From Anaerolineae bacterium (GTDB lineage: Bacteria; Chloroflexota; Anaerolineae; 4572-78; J111): a DNA stretch of 64,000 nucleotides. Each line of letters opens with the position of its first letter. Position 1 is the first letter of the stretch. The DNA lies in NCBI GenBank assembly GCA_023151115.1, contig JAKLJP010000008.1, forward strand, positions 183,966-247,965, read 5' to 3'. Under the pieces are notes generated by a model. It saw only the letters and a list, made by a program, of their open reading frames with translations. It was not told where the DNA came from and searched no databases. This document shows, piece by piece, positions 57,751 through 64,000 of the stretch. Made by a program: the position numbers and the translations under genes.

Positions 57751-60228
57751 CTATCCGGCCTGCCGGCGACTGCGGCGATACAACAACAAGCGCAGCCCAT
57801 TCAACGAGACCAGTACCGTCCCCCCCTCGTGGCCGATGACGGCCAGGGGCAGGGGCATGTTGGCGATAAAAATGGCGGCAATCATAACGGCAATGGCGGC
57901 CATGGCAAAACCCAGGTTGATGATGAGCGTTTTGCGGGTTTGACGGCTGAGGGCAATCAGGTAGGGAATGTTGCTCAAATCGTCGGCCATGAGCACCACG
58001 TCGGCGGTTTCCAGGGCCACGTCGGTACCGGCTGCGCCCATGGCCACGCCAATAGAGGCGCTGGCCAGGGCGGGAGCATCGTTCACCCCATCGCCGATCA
58101 TCGCCACCGAGCCATACCTGGCTTCTAACTCCTTGACAATCCGCACCTTGTCTTCCGGCAGCAGCTCGGCAAAATATTCGTCCACGCCGGTTTGAGCGGC
58201 AATAGCATGGGCCACCCGCTCGTTGTCGCCGGTCAGCATGACCACCCGCTGCACCCCCAACGATTTGAGTTCGGCCACCACCGGGGCGGCGTCGGGCCGC
58301 ACCGTATCGGCCAAAGCGATGACCCCTAAAAAATGAGCCGTTTGGCCTTCATCCGCCATTTGGGCTACGATGATTGCCGTTTTGCCGTCTGCTTGCAGTT
58401 GTTCTACGGCTGTCGTAACCTCGGTCAAACCCATACCCTCAAACGCCTCAAAATAACGTTGATTGCCCACCCGAATATCCAACCCATTCACCAGGCCGCG
58501 CGCCCCCTTGCCGGTAGCTGCCTGAAACGATTGAGCCTCGGCCACTTCCAAATTGCGCCGGCGGGCCGCCTCGACAATGGCTTGAGCCAGCGGGTGTTCC
58601 GATTTGGCCTCGACCGCAGCGGCCAGCGCCAGCAACTCGCCCTCATTTCCCGACCAGAGCTTGGTATCTCTTTTCTCAGCCTCAGCCTTAGCCTCAGCCT
58701 CCATCACCAAAACGTCTGTTACTTCCGGTTTACCCTGCGTCAGCGTGCCGGTTTTATCAAACGCGACCACCTTGATGCCGGCGGCCTGTTCCATGTAAAC
58801 GCCGCCTTTGAAGAGCACACCTTTGCGCGCGCCGTTGCCAATGGCCGACAGGATCGAGGCGGGGGTGCTGATGATGAGCGCGCAGGGCGAGGCAGCGACC
58901 ATGACTGTCATGGCCCGATAGAAGGCCGTGTTGAAGGCTTCGCCCAGGAAAAAGACGGGCACAGCCGCCACCAGGATGGTGAAGACGATGACGCCCATGG
59001 CGTAATACTGTTCAGCCTTATCCAGAAAACGCTGGGTCTGGGCTTTTTCGCTCTGGGCTTCTTCTACCAGCTTGATCAGTTTGGCCAGGGTTGAGTCTTT
59101 AGCCAGGCGAGTCACCCGGGCTTCCAAACTGCCATTTTGATTGATCGTTCCGGCCAAAACCGGCTGGCCCGGCCCCTTGGCCACCGGCATTGATTCACCG
59201 GTGATGGAAGCCTGGTCAACGGTGCTTTCACCTTCAATCACCACCCCATCCAGAGGAATCCGGTCGCCGGGACGAACCACGTAGCGGTCACCGACGACAA
59301 TTTTTTCGACCGGCAGGGTGACTAACTCATCTCCACGCCGGACGAGGGCCTGATTGGGACGCAGTTTCATCAGGGCGCGGATGGCGTTGCGGGTGCGGTC
59401 CATGGCATAAGCCTGCAACACATTGGAGAAGGAGAACAAAAACAACAGCAGCGCTCCTTCAAAGGGAGCGCCGACCACCGCCGCGCCCAACGCCGCCAGA
59501 ACCATCAGCAAATCCACGTCAATGGTGCGCTGGCGTAACGACTCCAACCCTCCTTTGAGGCCAAAAGCGCCGCCGGTGATATAAGCAACCGTGTAAAGCG
59601 CCGTCGAAATAACGGCAAGCATCCCCGCATATTCGGCCAGCCAGGCCAGAACGATGGCCACCAGAGTGATGAGGGTAAACACCGCTTCCAGGTTTTGCCT
59701 GGTCCAGTCCCAGGCGTGGCGGAGCGCCGTTCTCTCGGCGGCAGGTTGCGCTTCGACTATCAGCTCGGCGCTGGAAGGGGCTACCTTTACCCCCAACTGG
59801 CTCACCTTTTGCTTGAGTTGATCGCCGGAAATCAGGCCGTGGTCGTAAGTAATACTCAAGACCCCACCCATATAACTTGCTTTGGCTTGCCGTACCCCCG
59901 GAATTTGGTGCAGGCGATTTTCCAGCAGCAAAGCGCACGACTCGCAGGCGCGGCCCCCCTGCCGCTGCAACCGCATGGTACAAGTTTCAAAATTGTGCTG
60001 CAAGGGTGAGGTCACCTGCTGGACAAGCCGGTTAACGTCCGGCTCAGCAATCAAGCGCGGATCATAGTTAATAGCAACTTCCTGCTGGCGTGGATTGAAC
60101 TGTACCCCCACAATGCCCGGTTCTACGGCTACGGCTTCGTGAATGACATCCAGGCAGGGTTTGTCCTCTTGCTCAGCAACAACCGGATTAGTCTTATTCA
60201 AATCAGTTTTGCTTGGATTAATGCCCAT
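57751..60228 (-). CDS. P1B-4-type heavy-metal transporting ATPase with two HMA-like N-terminal domains
   Basis: An 825-residue P-type ATPase exporting transition metal ions. Membrane motif SPC (MVAASPCALIIS) and the late HEGGT (VIGHEGGTVLV) identify subgroup P1B-4 (Co2+, Fe2+ or Ni2+), not the CPC-type Zn/Cd/Cu pumps. Phosphorylation loop DKTGTLTQGKPEV, TGES-like ITGESMPVAKG, HP motif SEHPLAQAI and GDGVNDAPALA are all intact. Two ferredoxin-like domains precede it; the second holds CESC, the first is degenerate. P1B-4 pumps usually lack such domains. It sits tail-on to the feo operon, so iron efflux paired with iron uptake is a fair guess. Confidence 0.9.
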   Translation of the reverse strand: MGINPSKTDLNKTNPVVAEQEDKPCLDVIHEAVAVEPGIVGVQFNPRQQEVAINYDPRLIAEPDVNRLVQQVTSPLQHNFETCTMRLQRQGGRACESCALLLENRLHQIPGVRQAKASYMGGVLSITYDHGLISGDQLKQKVSQLGVKVAPSSAELIVEAQPAAERTALRHAWDWTRQNLEAVFTLITLVAIVLAWLAEYAGMLAVISTALYTVAYITGGAFGLKGGLESLRQRTIDVDLLMVLAALGAAVVGAPFEGALLLFLFSFSNVLQAYAMDRTRNAIRALMKLRPNQALVRRGDELVTLPVEKIVVGDRYVVRPGDRIPLDGVVIEGESTVDQASITGESMPVAKGPGQPVLAGTINQNGSLEARVTRLAKDSTLAKLIKLVEEAQSEKAQTQRFLDKAEQYYAMGVIVFTILVAAVPVFFLGEAFNTAFYRAMTVMVAASPCALIISTPASILSAIGNGARKGVLFKGGVYMEQAAGIKVVAFDKTGTLTQGKPEVTDVLVMEAEAKAEAEKRDTKLWSGNEGELLALAAAVEAKSEHPLAQAIVEAARRRNLEVAEAQSFQAATGKGARGLVNGLDIRVGNQRYFEAFEGMGLTEVTTAVEQLQADGKTAIIVAQMADEGQTAHFLGVIALADTVRPDAAPVVAELKSLGVQRVVMLTGDNERVAHAIAAQTGVDEYFAELLPEDKVRIVKELEARYGSVAMIGDGVNDAPALASASIGVAMGAAGTDVALETADVVLMADDLSNIPYLIALSRQTRKTLIINLGFAMAAIAVMIAAIFIANMPLPLAVIGHEGGTVLVSLNGLRLLLYRRSRRQAG

Positions 60229-60269
60229 GGTTACCTTCCAGAAACCACATTTATTTTATCCGAACCCAA

Positions 60270-60289
60270 AAATTAACCTGAGTTAATTT
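60270..60289. promoter_or_regulatory. Candidate metal-responsive operator of the P1B-4 ATPase gene
   Basis: A perfect palindrome AAATTAAC-CTGA-GTTAATTT placed immediately downstream of the -10 box, across the expected transcription start. Spacing and shape match DtxR-type operators in general, though the bases differ from the corynebacterial consensus. Confidence 0.6.
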
Positions 60290-60291
60290 AA

Positions 60292-60320
60292 AATATAACC
60301 CCGATTCCTGGGATTGTCAA
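60292..60320 (-). promoter_or_regulatory. Promoter of the P1B-4 ATPase gene
   Basis: Minus strand TTGACA (60315-60320), exactly 17 bp, TATATT (60292-60297), 63 bp before the start codon. The palindrome at 60270-60289 overlaps the initiation point. Confidence 0.8.
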
Positions 60321-60374
60321 TCCTCCTTTGGGTGATCTTTGCCGAAGCGTAAGCGCCTAAAGTCATCAAAAGTT

Positions 60375-60416
60375 AAAAAATCTCCCGACCAGTTGTAGCC
60401 GGCCGGGAGATTTTTT
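60375..60416 (-). terminator. Terminator of the feo operon
   Basis: AAAAAATCTCCCG...CGGGAGATTTTTT, a long stem with T-tracts on both strands, 37 bp after the feoB transmembrane gene. It separates the feo operon from the ATPase gene. Confidence 0.9.
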
Positions 60417-60453
60417 AATTTGTAGGTCGAGCCAGAAAAACCTTTTTGTCAGC

Positions 60454-61911
60454 TTATACCCCGGCAATCAAACGCCACACCTGAGCGACAACAAACGTTA
60501 CCACAAACCCCATCACTAGGGGCAACAGGGCCGAGATAGCGGCCCACTTGGCGCTGCCCGTTTCTTTGTAGATGGTATAAATGGTGGTGCTGCACGGGTT
60601 GTGCATCAAGCTGAACAACATCAGGTTGACGGCGGTGAGCAACGTCCAGCCGCCGGCGTTGAGTAGCGACAGGGTCTCGTTATCGCCGGCTTCAAACATC
60701 ACCCCTGCTCCTGCACCCAGACCGTGCATACCGGTCACAAGTACGGTCAGCATCAACACGGTTGGGATCACAATTTCATTGGCCGGAATAGCCACAATAT
60801 AAGCCAACAGGATGACCCCATTCAGCCCAATGAGCAACCCGAAGGGATTGAGGAAACCGATCAAATGCTCGGCAATGCTGGCCCCCCCAAGCTGGATATT
60901 GGCGCTGAGCCAGATGACTGCCCCCGCAGGCGCGGCAAAAACAATGGCCCGCCACAAAACATAAATTGTCCGGTCAATCAGCGAGGTATAAATGGTCTGC
61001 CAGAAGCGCGGCGGGCGATAAGGCGGCAGTTCCAGGCTAAAGGTCGAAGCTTCGCCTTTGAGCAAGGTGCGGGACAATGCCCATGACACGCCAAAACTGA
61101 GCAGCACCCCCAACATCGCCACCCCTACCACTGCCAGCGCCGAAATCAGCCCGGCCAGGTAGCTGGGGACCAACGCCCCAATAAACAGGCTGGCGATGAG
61201 AATCTGGGTGGGCCAGCGCCCGTTGCACAGGGCAAAGTTGTTAGTGACGATGGCAATCAACCGCTCGCGGGGACTGTCAATGATGCGGGTGGCTATCACC
61301 CCGGCGGCATTACAGCCAAAACCCATCATCATGCTCAACGATTGTTTGCCGTGCGCGCCCGATTTTTTGAACAAATTATCCAGGTTAAAGGCCACACGGG
61401 GCAGGTAGCCAAAATCTTCCAACAGGGTAAACAGGGGGAAGAAAATAGCCATGGGCGGCAGCATAACACTGACCACCCAGGCCGTGCCCATGTAAATGCC
61501 GTCAATGAGCAGCCCATCCAGCCACCAGGGCAGGCCGATACTGGCCGCTCCGGCTTTGAGCATAGGATGAATGGTATCCAGCAGCAGCGTCGCCAGCATC
61601 CCGGAAGGAATATTGGCCCCGGCGATGGTCAGCCAGAAAACAACGGTGAACAGCAAAATCATCAAAGGAAAGCCCCACAAGCGGCTGGTCACCAGCCGGT
61701 CAATGGTCCGGTCAAGGTTGAAGCGCGGCGGGCGGTCCGGGTAAATTACGGCCCGGTCGGCGATGCGGGCGGCGTCGGTGTAGATGGCTTCGACGACCGT
61801 TTCGTGGACGTTACTGCCCACCTCCCAGCGTAATTGAGCTGCTTTATTCAAAATATCCTGGGCCGATGGAACCGCCAGCGGAGTGGGTTGAAGCTGATTT
61901 TGGTTAAGCAT
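60454..61911 (-). CDS. feoB: FeoB transmembrane half (ferrous iron permease)
   Basis: A 485-residue membrane protein equal to the Gate/FeoB_C part of FeoB. About ten helices; Gate motifs [58 protein letters not shown] and [14 protein letters not shown] are present. The second motif departs from the common NPFMSCSARLPVY. An N-terminal cytosolic helix region (residues 1-90) links to the missing GTPase. Fe2+ passes through this pore under GTP control. Its ATG lies inside the end of the GTPase gene (8-bp overlap), so the two halves are made from one message. Confidence 0.92.
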   Translation of the reverse strand: MLNQNQLQPTPLAVPSAQDILNKAAQLRWEVGSNVHETVVEAIYTDAARIADRAVIYPDRPPRFNLDRTIDRLVTSRLWGFPLMILLFTVVFWLTIAGANIPSGMLATLLLDTIHPMLKAGAASIGLPWWLDGLLIDGIYMGTAWVVSVMLPPMAIFFPLFTLLEDFGYLPRVAFNLDNLFKKSGAHGKQSLSMMMGFGCNAAGVIATRIIDSPRERLIAIVTNNFALCNGRWPTQILIASLFIGALVPSYLAGLISALAVVGVAMLGVLLSFGVSWALSRTLLKGEASTFSLELPPYRPPRFWQTIYTSLIDRTIYVLWRAIVFAAPAGAVIWLSANIQLGGASIAEHLIGFLNPFGLLIGLNGVILLAYIVAIPANEIVIPTVLMLTVLVTGMHGLGAGAGVMFEAGDNETLSLLNAGGWTLLTAVNLMLFSLMHNPCSTTIYTIYKETGSAKWAAISALLPLVMGFVVTFVVAQVWRLIAGV

Positions 61912-62752
61912 GGTTGGCTACCTCCAAAGGCAAGTATAAGTTGGCTTCGGCCGGGCCGGTCTCGGTCCGGGCCAATTCGCCCAACTCGCCGCGCTCGACG
62001 GCCTCGACAATGCGTGGATCGCCATCGAGCAGGCGCAGCGCCACCCAGCGGGCGTTGGGCAGCCCCGGAAAAGCGGCTTCCAGTTGCGCGACCAGTTCGG
62101 CCACTGCTTTTTTGAGGGCCGGCGGTTCGCTTTTAAGCCGGTGCGGCTGGCAGACAATTTTGCCGGTGGCTACTTCGCTTACGACTTGCAGCAGATCCGG
62201 GATACCCTGGCGCGAGCGGGCGCTGGTCGGCACCACCGGCACACCCAGATCGCGGGCCAGTGAGCGCTCATCCACTGTTAACCCGTGCCGGCGGGCCTCG
62301 TCCATCAAGTTAAGGGCCACCACGGCCCGATTGGTGATTTCAAGCACTTGCAGCACCAGGTTCAGGTTACGTTCCAAGCGAGTGGCATCGGCCACAATGA
62401 TGGTCACATCCGGCTGGCCGAAGAGAATAAAGTTGCGGGCCACTTCTTCGTCCAGGCTGGTCGAGAGCAGCGAGTAGGTTCCCGGTAGGTCCACCAGTTT
62501 GTAACGGTGGCCGCCGTAAGAAAAGCCGCCTTCGGCCCGGCTGACGGTTTTGCCCGGCCAATTGCCGGTGTGCTGGCGCAGGCCGGTTAAGGCGTTAAAG
62601 ATGGTGCTTTTGCCGGTATTGGGGTTGCCCGCCAGGGCCACCACATAATCCCAGTTGTTCATATTGATGCCCAGCTTAATCAGATTGCCGACATTGTGGA
62701 CCGGGCAGGTTTCACAGTTGTGAGCAGGGGGGACCAGGTTTGGGGTGCTCAT
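61904..62752 (-). CDS. feoB: FeoB GTPase half
   Basis: A 282-residue G protein equal to the N-terminal part of FeoB: G1 [10 protein letters not shown]2 ([14 protein letters not shown]), G3 [10 protein letters not shown]4 NLMDE and G5-like SARSRQG, followed by the helical GDI region. A pair of cysteines near the start (CETCPVH) is not in classic FeoB and may sense iron or redox state. Usually FeoB is one chain; here it is split exactly between GDI and membrane domain with intact ends on both sides, which argues against a sequencing error. It overlaps the upstream regulator by four bases (ATGA). Confidence 0.93.
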   Translation of the reverse strand: MSTPNLVPPAHNCETCPVHNVGNLIKLGINMNNWDYVVALAGNPNTGKSTIFNALTGLRQHTGNWPGKTVSRAEGGFSYGGHRYKLVDLPGTYSLLSTSLDEEVARNFILFGQPDVTIIVADATRLERNLNLVLQVLEITNRAVVALNLMDEARRHGLTVDERSLARDLGVPVVPTSARSRQGIPDLLQVVSEVATGKIVCQPHRLKSEPPALKKAVAELVAQLEAAFPGLPNARWVALRLLDGDPRIVEAVERGELGELARTETGPAEANLYLPLEVANHA

Positions 62753-63816
62753 ATAATTGCCTCCATTTTGCGCGCCTGGGCTGTGTCCGGCTCCAGGTCG
62801 CGGGTAATATAAATCAGGTCAGCTTGCTCTTTGCGTAAACCAATTAACGCCCCACGGATGCGATAGGCGGTGGGATCGCCGCTAGGGCTGACCATTTCGG
62901 CTTTGACAATGGTGCCGGGCAAGATGCCCAAATCCAAAAAGCGGCGTCTTTCCGCGCCCCGGCAGCGGTGAGAAATCCCGGTCACGCGGGCGCTTTGGCC
63001 CAGTTTGAGCTGGCTCAGCGACTCGTAGGGGCCGGTTTCAGCCTCTTCTTCAAGATGGATAGGCGTGACTGAGACGTTGGCCGCCAGCATGGGGGCCAGC
63101 ACGTGCTCGTCACCGTCGGCCCAAAAGCGGACTCGCTGTGGGGTGATTTCGGTGACCAGGACAAGCATGCCCAAGTGCAGCCCTTCGGCCAGCAGTTGAG
63201 CATAGACGGTTTCCGGCTCATCTTCCAGATGAACAATCTGGCCGTACTGGTTGGGCCGAAAATTGGAGAGACTGTACCGTTCCACCGGGGCCGCCAAATC
63301 ACCGCTGGCGGTGGGGATGGGGTCGCCGTGCGGGTCAAAGCGAGGATGGCCCAACTCATGGGCCAGAGCGTCGGCCTGAGCGCGGCTCAGGTGATGTTCC
63401 CGCCGCTCGGATTGGCTGTGCCAGTCGGCGGCGGCGTAGCCGGTTTTGTCGGCCAGGTAACGTTCCCACAAGCGGTGGGCGCGGATAATGTGCAGGGCAT
63501 AATCGCGGCCCTGGGGGGTTAATTCCGGTTTGTCGCCGGCAAAGGTAATCAGCTCGTGAGCTTGCATATCGGTCAGTAACCCGGCCATTTCGTTGACGCT
63601 GCTGTTCAGCGCCCCGGCCAAACTCTGAACGGTGGGGGCGCGCCCATGATACTCGCAGTCGTAAATGTGTTTCAGCGCGTCTTCAATCAACACGCGCCGG
63701 GTGATGGAACGAGTCTGCTGCCAGCGCCAAAAAAGACCTTTATCGGGCCAAAACAGCCATAGGGTTAGCGCTGCCACAAGCGTGGTAATGATAAGGGTGT
63801 TTAAAGGGTCAGGCAT
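62749..63816 (-). CDS. Membrane-anchored DtxR-family regulator with FeoA-like domains
   Basis: A 355-residue protein. A membrane helix near the start ([18 protein letters not shown], residues 7-24) is followed by an iron-dependent-repressor-type winged helix (about 40-110: [44 protein letters not shown]). A dimerisation/metal segment comes next ([17 protein letters not shown]...ERREHHLS, His and Glu ligands), then two SH3-like FeoA domains (about 200-270 and 275-345, [35 protein letters not shown]). DtxR-type repressors are normally soluble, so the anchor is odd. It leads the feo operon and probably represses it with iron; the FeoA domain also serves the transporter. Confidence 0.88.
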   Translation of the reverse strand: MPDPLNTLIITTLVAALTLWLFWPDKGLFWRWQQTRSITRRVLIEDALKHIYDCEYHGRAPTVQSLAGALNSSVNEMAGLLTDMQAHELITFAGDKPELTPQGRDYALHIIRAHRLWERYLADKTGYAAADWHSQSERREHHLSRAQADALAHELGHPRFDPHGDPIPTASGDLAAPVERYSLSNFRPNQYGQIVHLEDEPETVYAQLLAEGLHLGMLVLVTEITPQRVRFWADGDEHVLAPMLAANVSVTPIHLEEEAETGPYESLSQLKLGQSARVTGISHRCRGAERRRFLDLGILPGTIVKAEMVSPSGDPTAYRIRGALIGLRKEQADLIYITRDLEPDTAQARKMEAII

Positions 63817-63948
63817 AAAAACCTCCTGGCGATTGGTTATCAGAAATCAGTTTATTATAGTAAACTAAATAAATTTTTAGTTGAGACTAAATTTTAGTTT
63901 AGTATATCATTTTTTATGAGGCTTGTCAAGCGCCTAATTTAACGAGGG
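63817..63948 (-). promoter_or_regulatory. Promoter and operator region of the feo operon
   Basis: Minus-strand -10 TATAAT (63854-63859). Upstream of it, TTTAGT-TGAG-ACTAAA (63876-63891) is a 16-bp palindrome, and outer half-sites AAACTAAAT (63862-63870) and ATTTTAGTTT (63891-63900) add a second symmetry. No good -35 is visible, so the palindromes overlap where it should be, as expected for a regulated iron promoter. Confidence 0.6.
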
Positions 63949-64000
63949 TGTGTTCAGATTTGGGGGCGAATTCGGTGGATAGCGTAGACAGGGCCCCGCC
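63949..64000. repeat. Family G repeat, copy G2, cut by the window end
   Basis: The first 43 bases repeat those at 56557-56599 (TGTGTTCAGATTTGGGGGC and on through GATAGCGTAGACAGG). The rest of the element lies outside the window. Confidence 0.8.

Noticed and set aside
61904..61911. FeoB split as a sequencing frameshift
   Set aside because: Both genes have proper starts and stops and complete domain borders, and the overlap resembles coupled genes; still worth checking with reads.

Overview
The window looks like a chromosomal segment of a Chloroflexota bacterium, probably Anaerolineae-like. This is inferred from gene content, not from a marker-gene tree. The supporting traits are many secreted proteins with Thr/Pro-rich linkers (one ending in a PLIFK-type tail), PknB-like kinases with extracellular sensor domains, BTAD-type regulators, a mevalonate kinase, Rex, and gene-sparse spacers full of hairpin repeats. 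No rRNA, phage, CRISPR array or transposase gene was seen. One tRNA (Lys, TTT) is present.

Layout. 1-7.2 kb: mreB, rex, a GT2 glycosyltransferase, an SsnA-type amidohydrolase and two tandem CNNM/CBS (CorC/HlyC-like) membrane proteins. 7.4-16.9 kb: a giant secreted PQQ-type dehydrogenase fused to a pentaheme cytochrome, a secreted beta protein, a receptor Ser/Thr kinase, a zinc-ribbon pentapeptide protein, a DUF1638 protein and a small F420/flavin-type oxidoreductase. 17-26.4 kb: a PMT-like glycosyltransferase, a LysM protein, an effector-associated-domain protein beside a UPF0182 membrane protein, a TPR lipoprotein and a wall-anchored-like protein. 26.3-33.4 kb: a triple-PAS histidine kinase, a small XdhC-type operon, and the DUF5989-SxtJ-carbamoyltransferase trio. 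33.6-48.4 kb: a second receptor kinase, a HisN/IMPase-like phosphatase, a broken HNH gene, a GT4 enzyme, a large BTAD/NB-ARC-like/TPR regulator, an FAD oxidoreductase, mevalonate kinase and a sulfotransferase. 48.5-54.2 kb: tRNA-Lys followed by the most striking locus, a two-gene system. It consists of a P-loop ATPase and a 1306-residue protein joining a degenerate ATPase-like region, a cyclic-nucleotide-binding domain, a NACHT ATPase, TPRs, a second cyclic-nucleotide-binding domain and a class III nucleotidyl cyclase. A perfect consensus promoter (TTGACA-N17-TATAAT) precedes it. 54.2-64 kb: a one-component membrane regulator (BTAD-TM-solute-binding protein), an NTF2-like secreted protein, and a metal locus made of a P1B-4 ATPase, split feoB and a membrane-anchored DtxR-FeoA regulator, with palindromic operators in both promoters.

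The spacers are the second theme. At least two families of roughly 91-104 bp miniature inverted-repeat elements can be recognised by exact target duplications: family A (ends CAGTRGATCC, 5-bp duplications in all four complete copies) and family B (ends GGCTCATGT, 8-bp duplications). One family A copy sits inside another palindrome. A separate class of hairpins is built from short words repeated two to four times and then mirrored. Several gene starts would wrongly extend into these repeats, so starts here were trimmed to ribosome-binding sites and domain starts.
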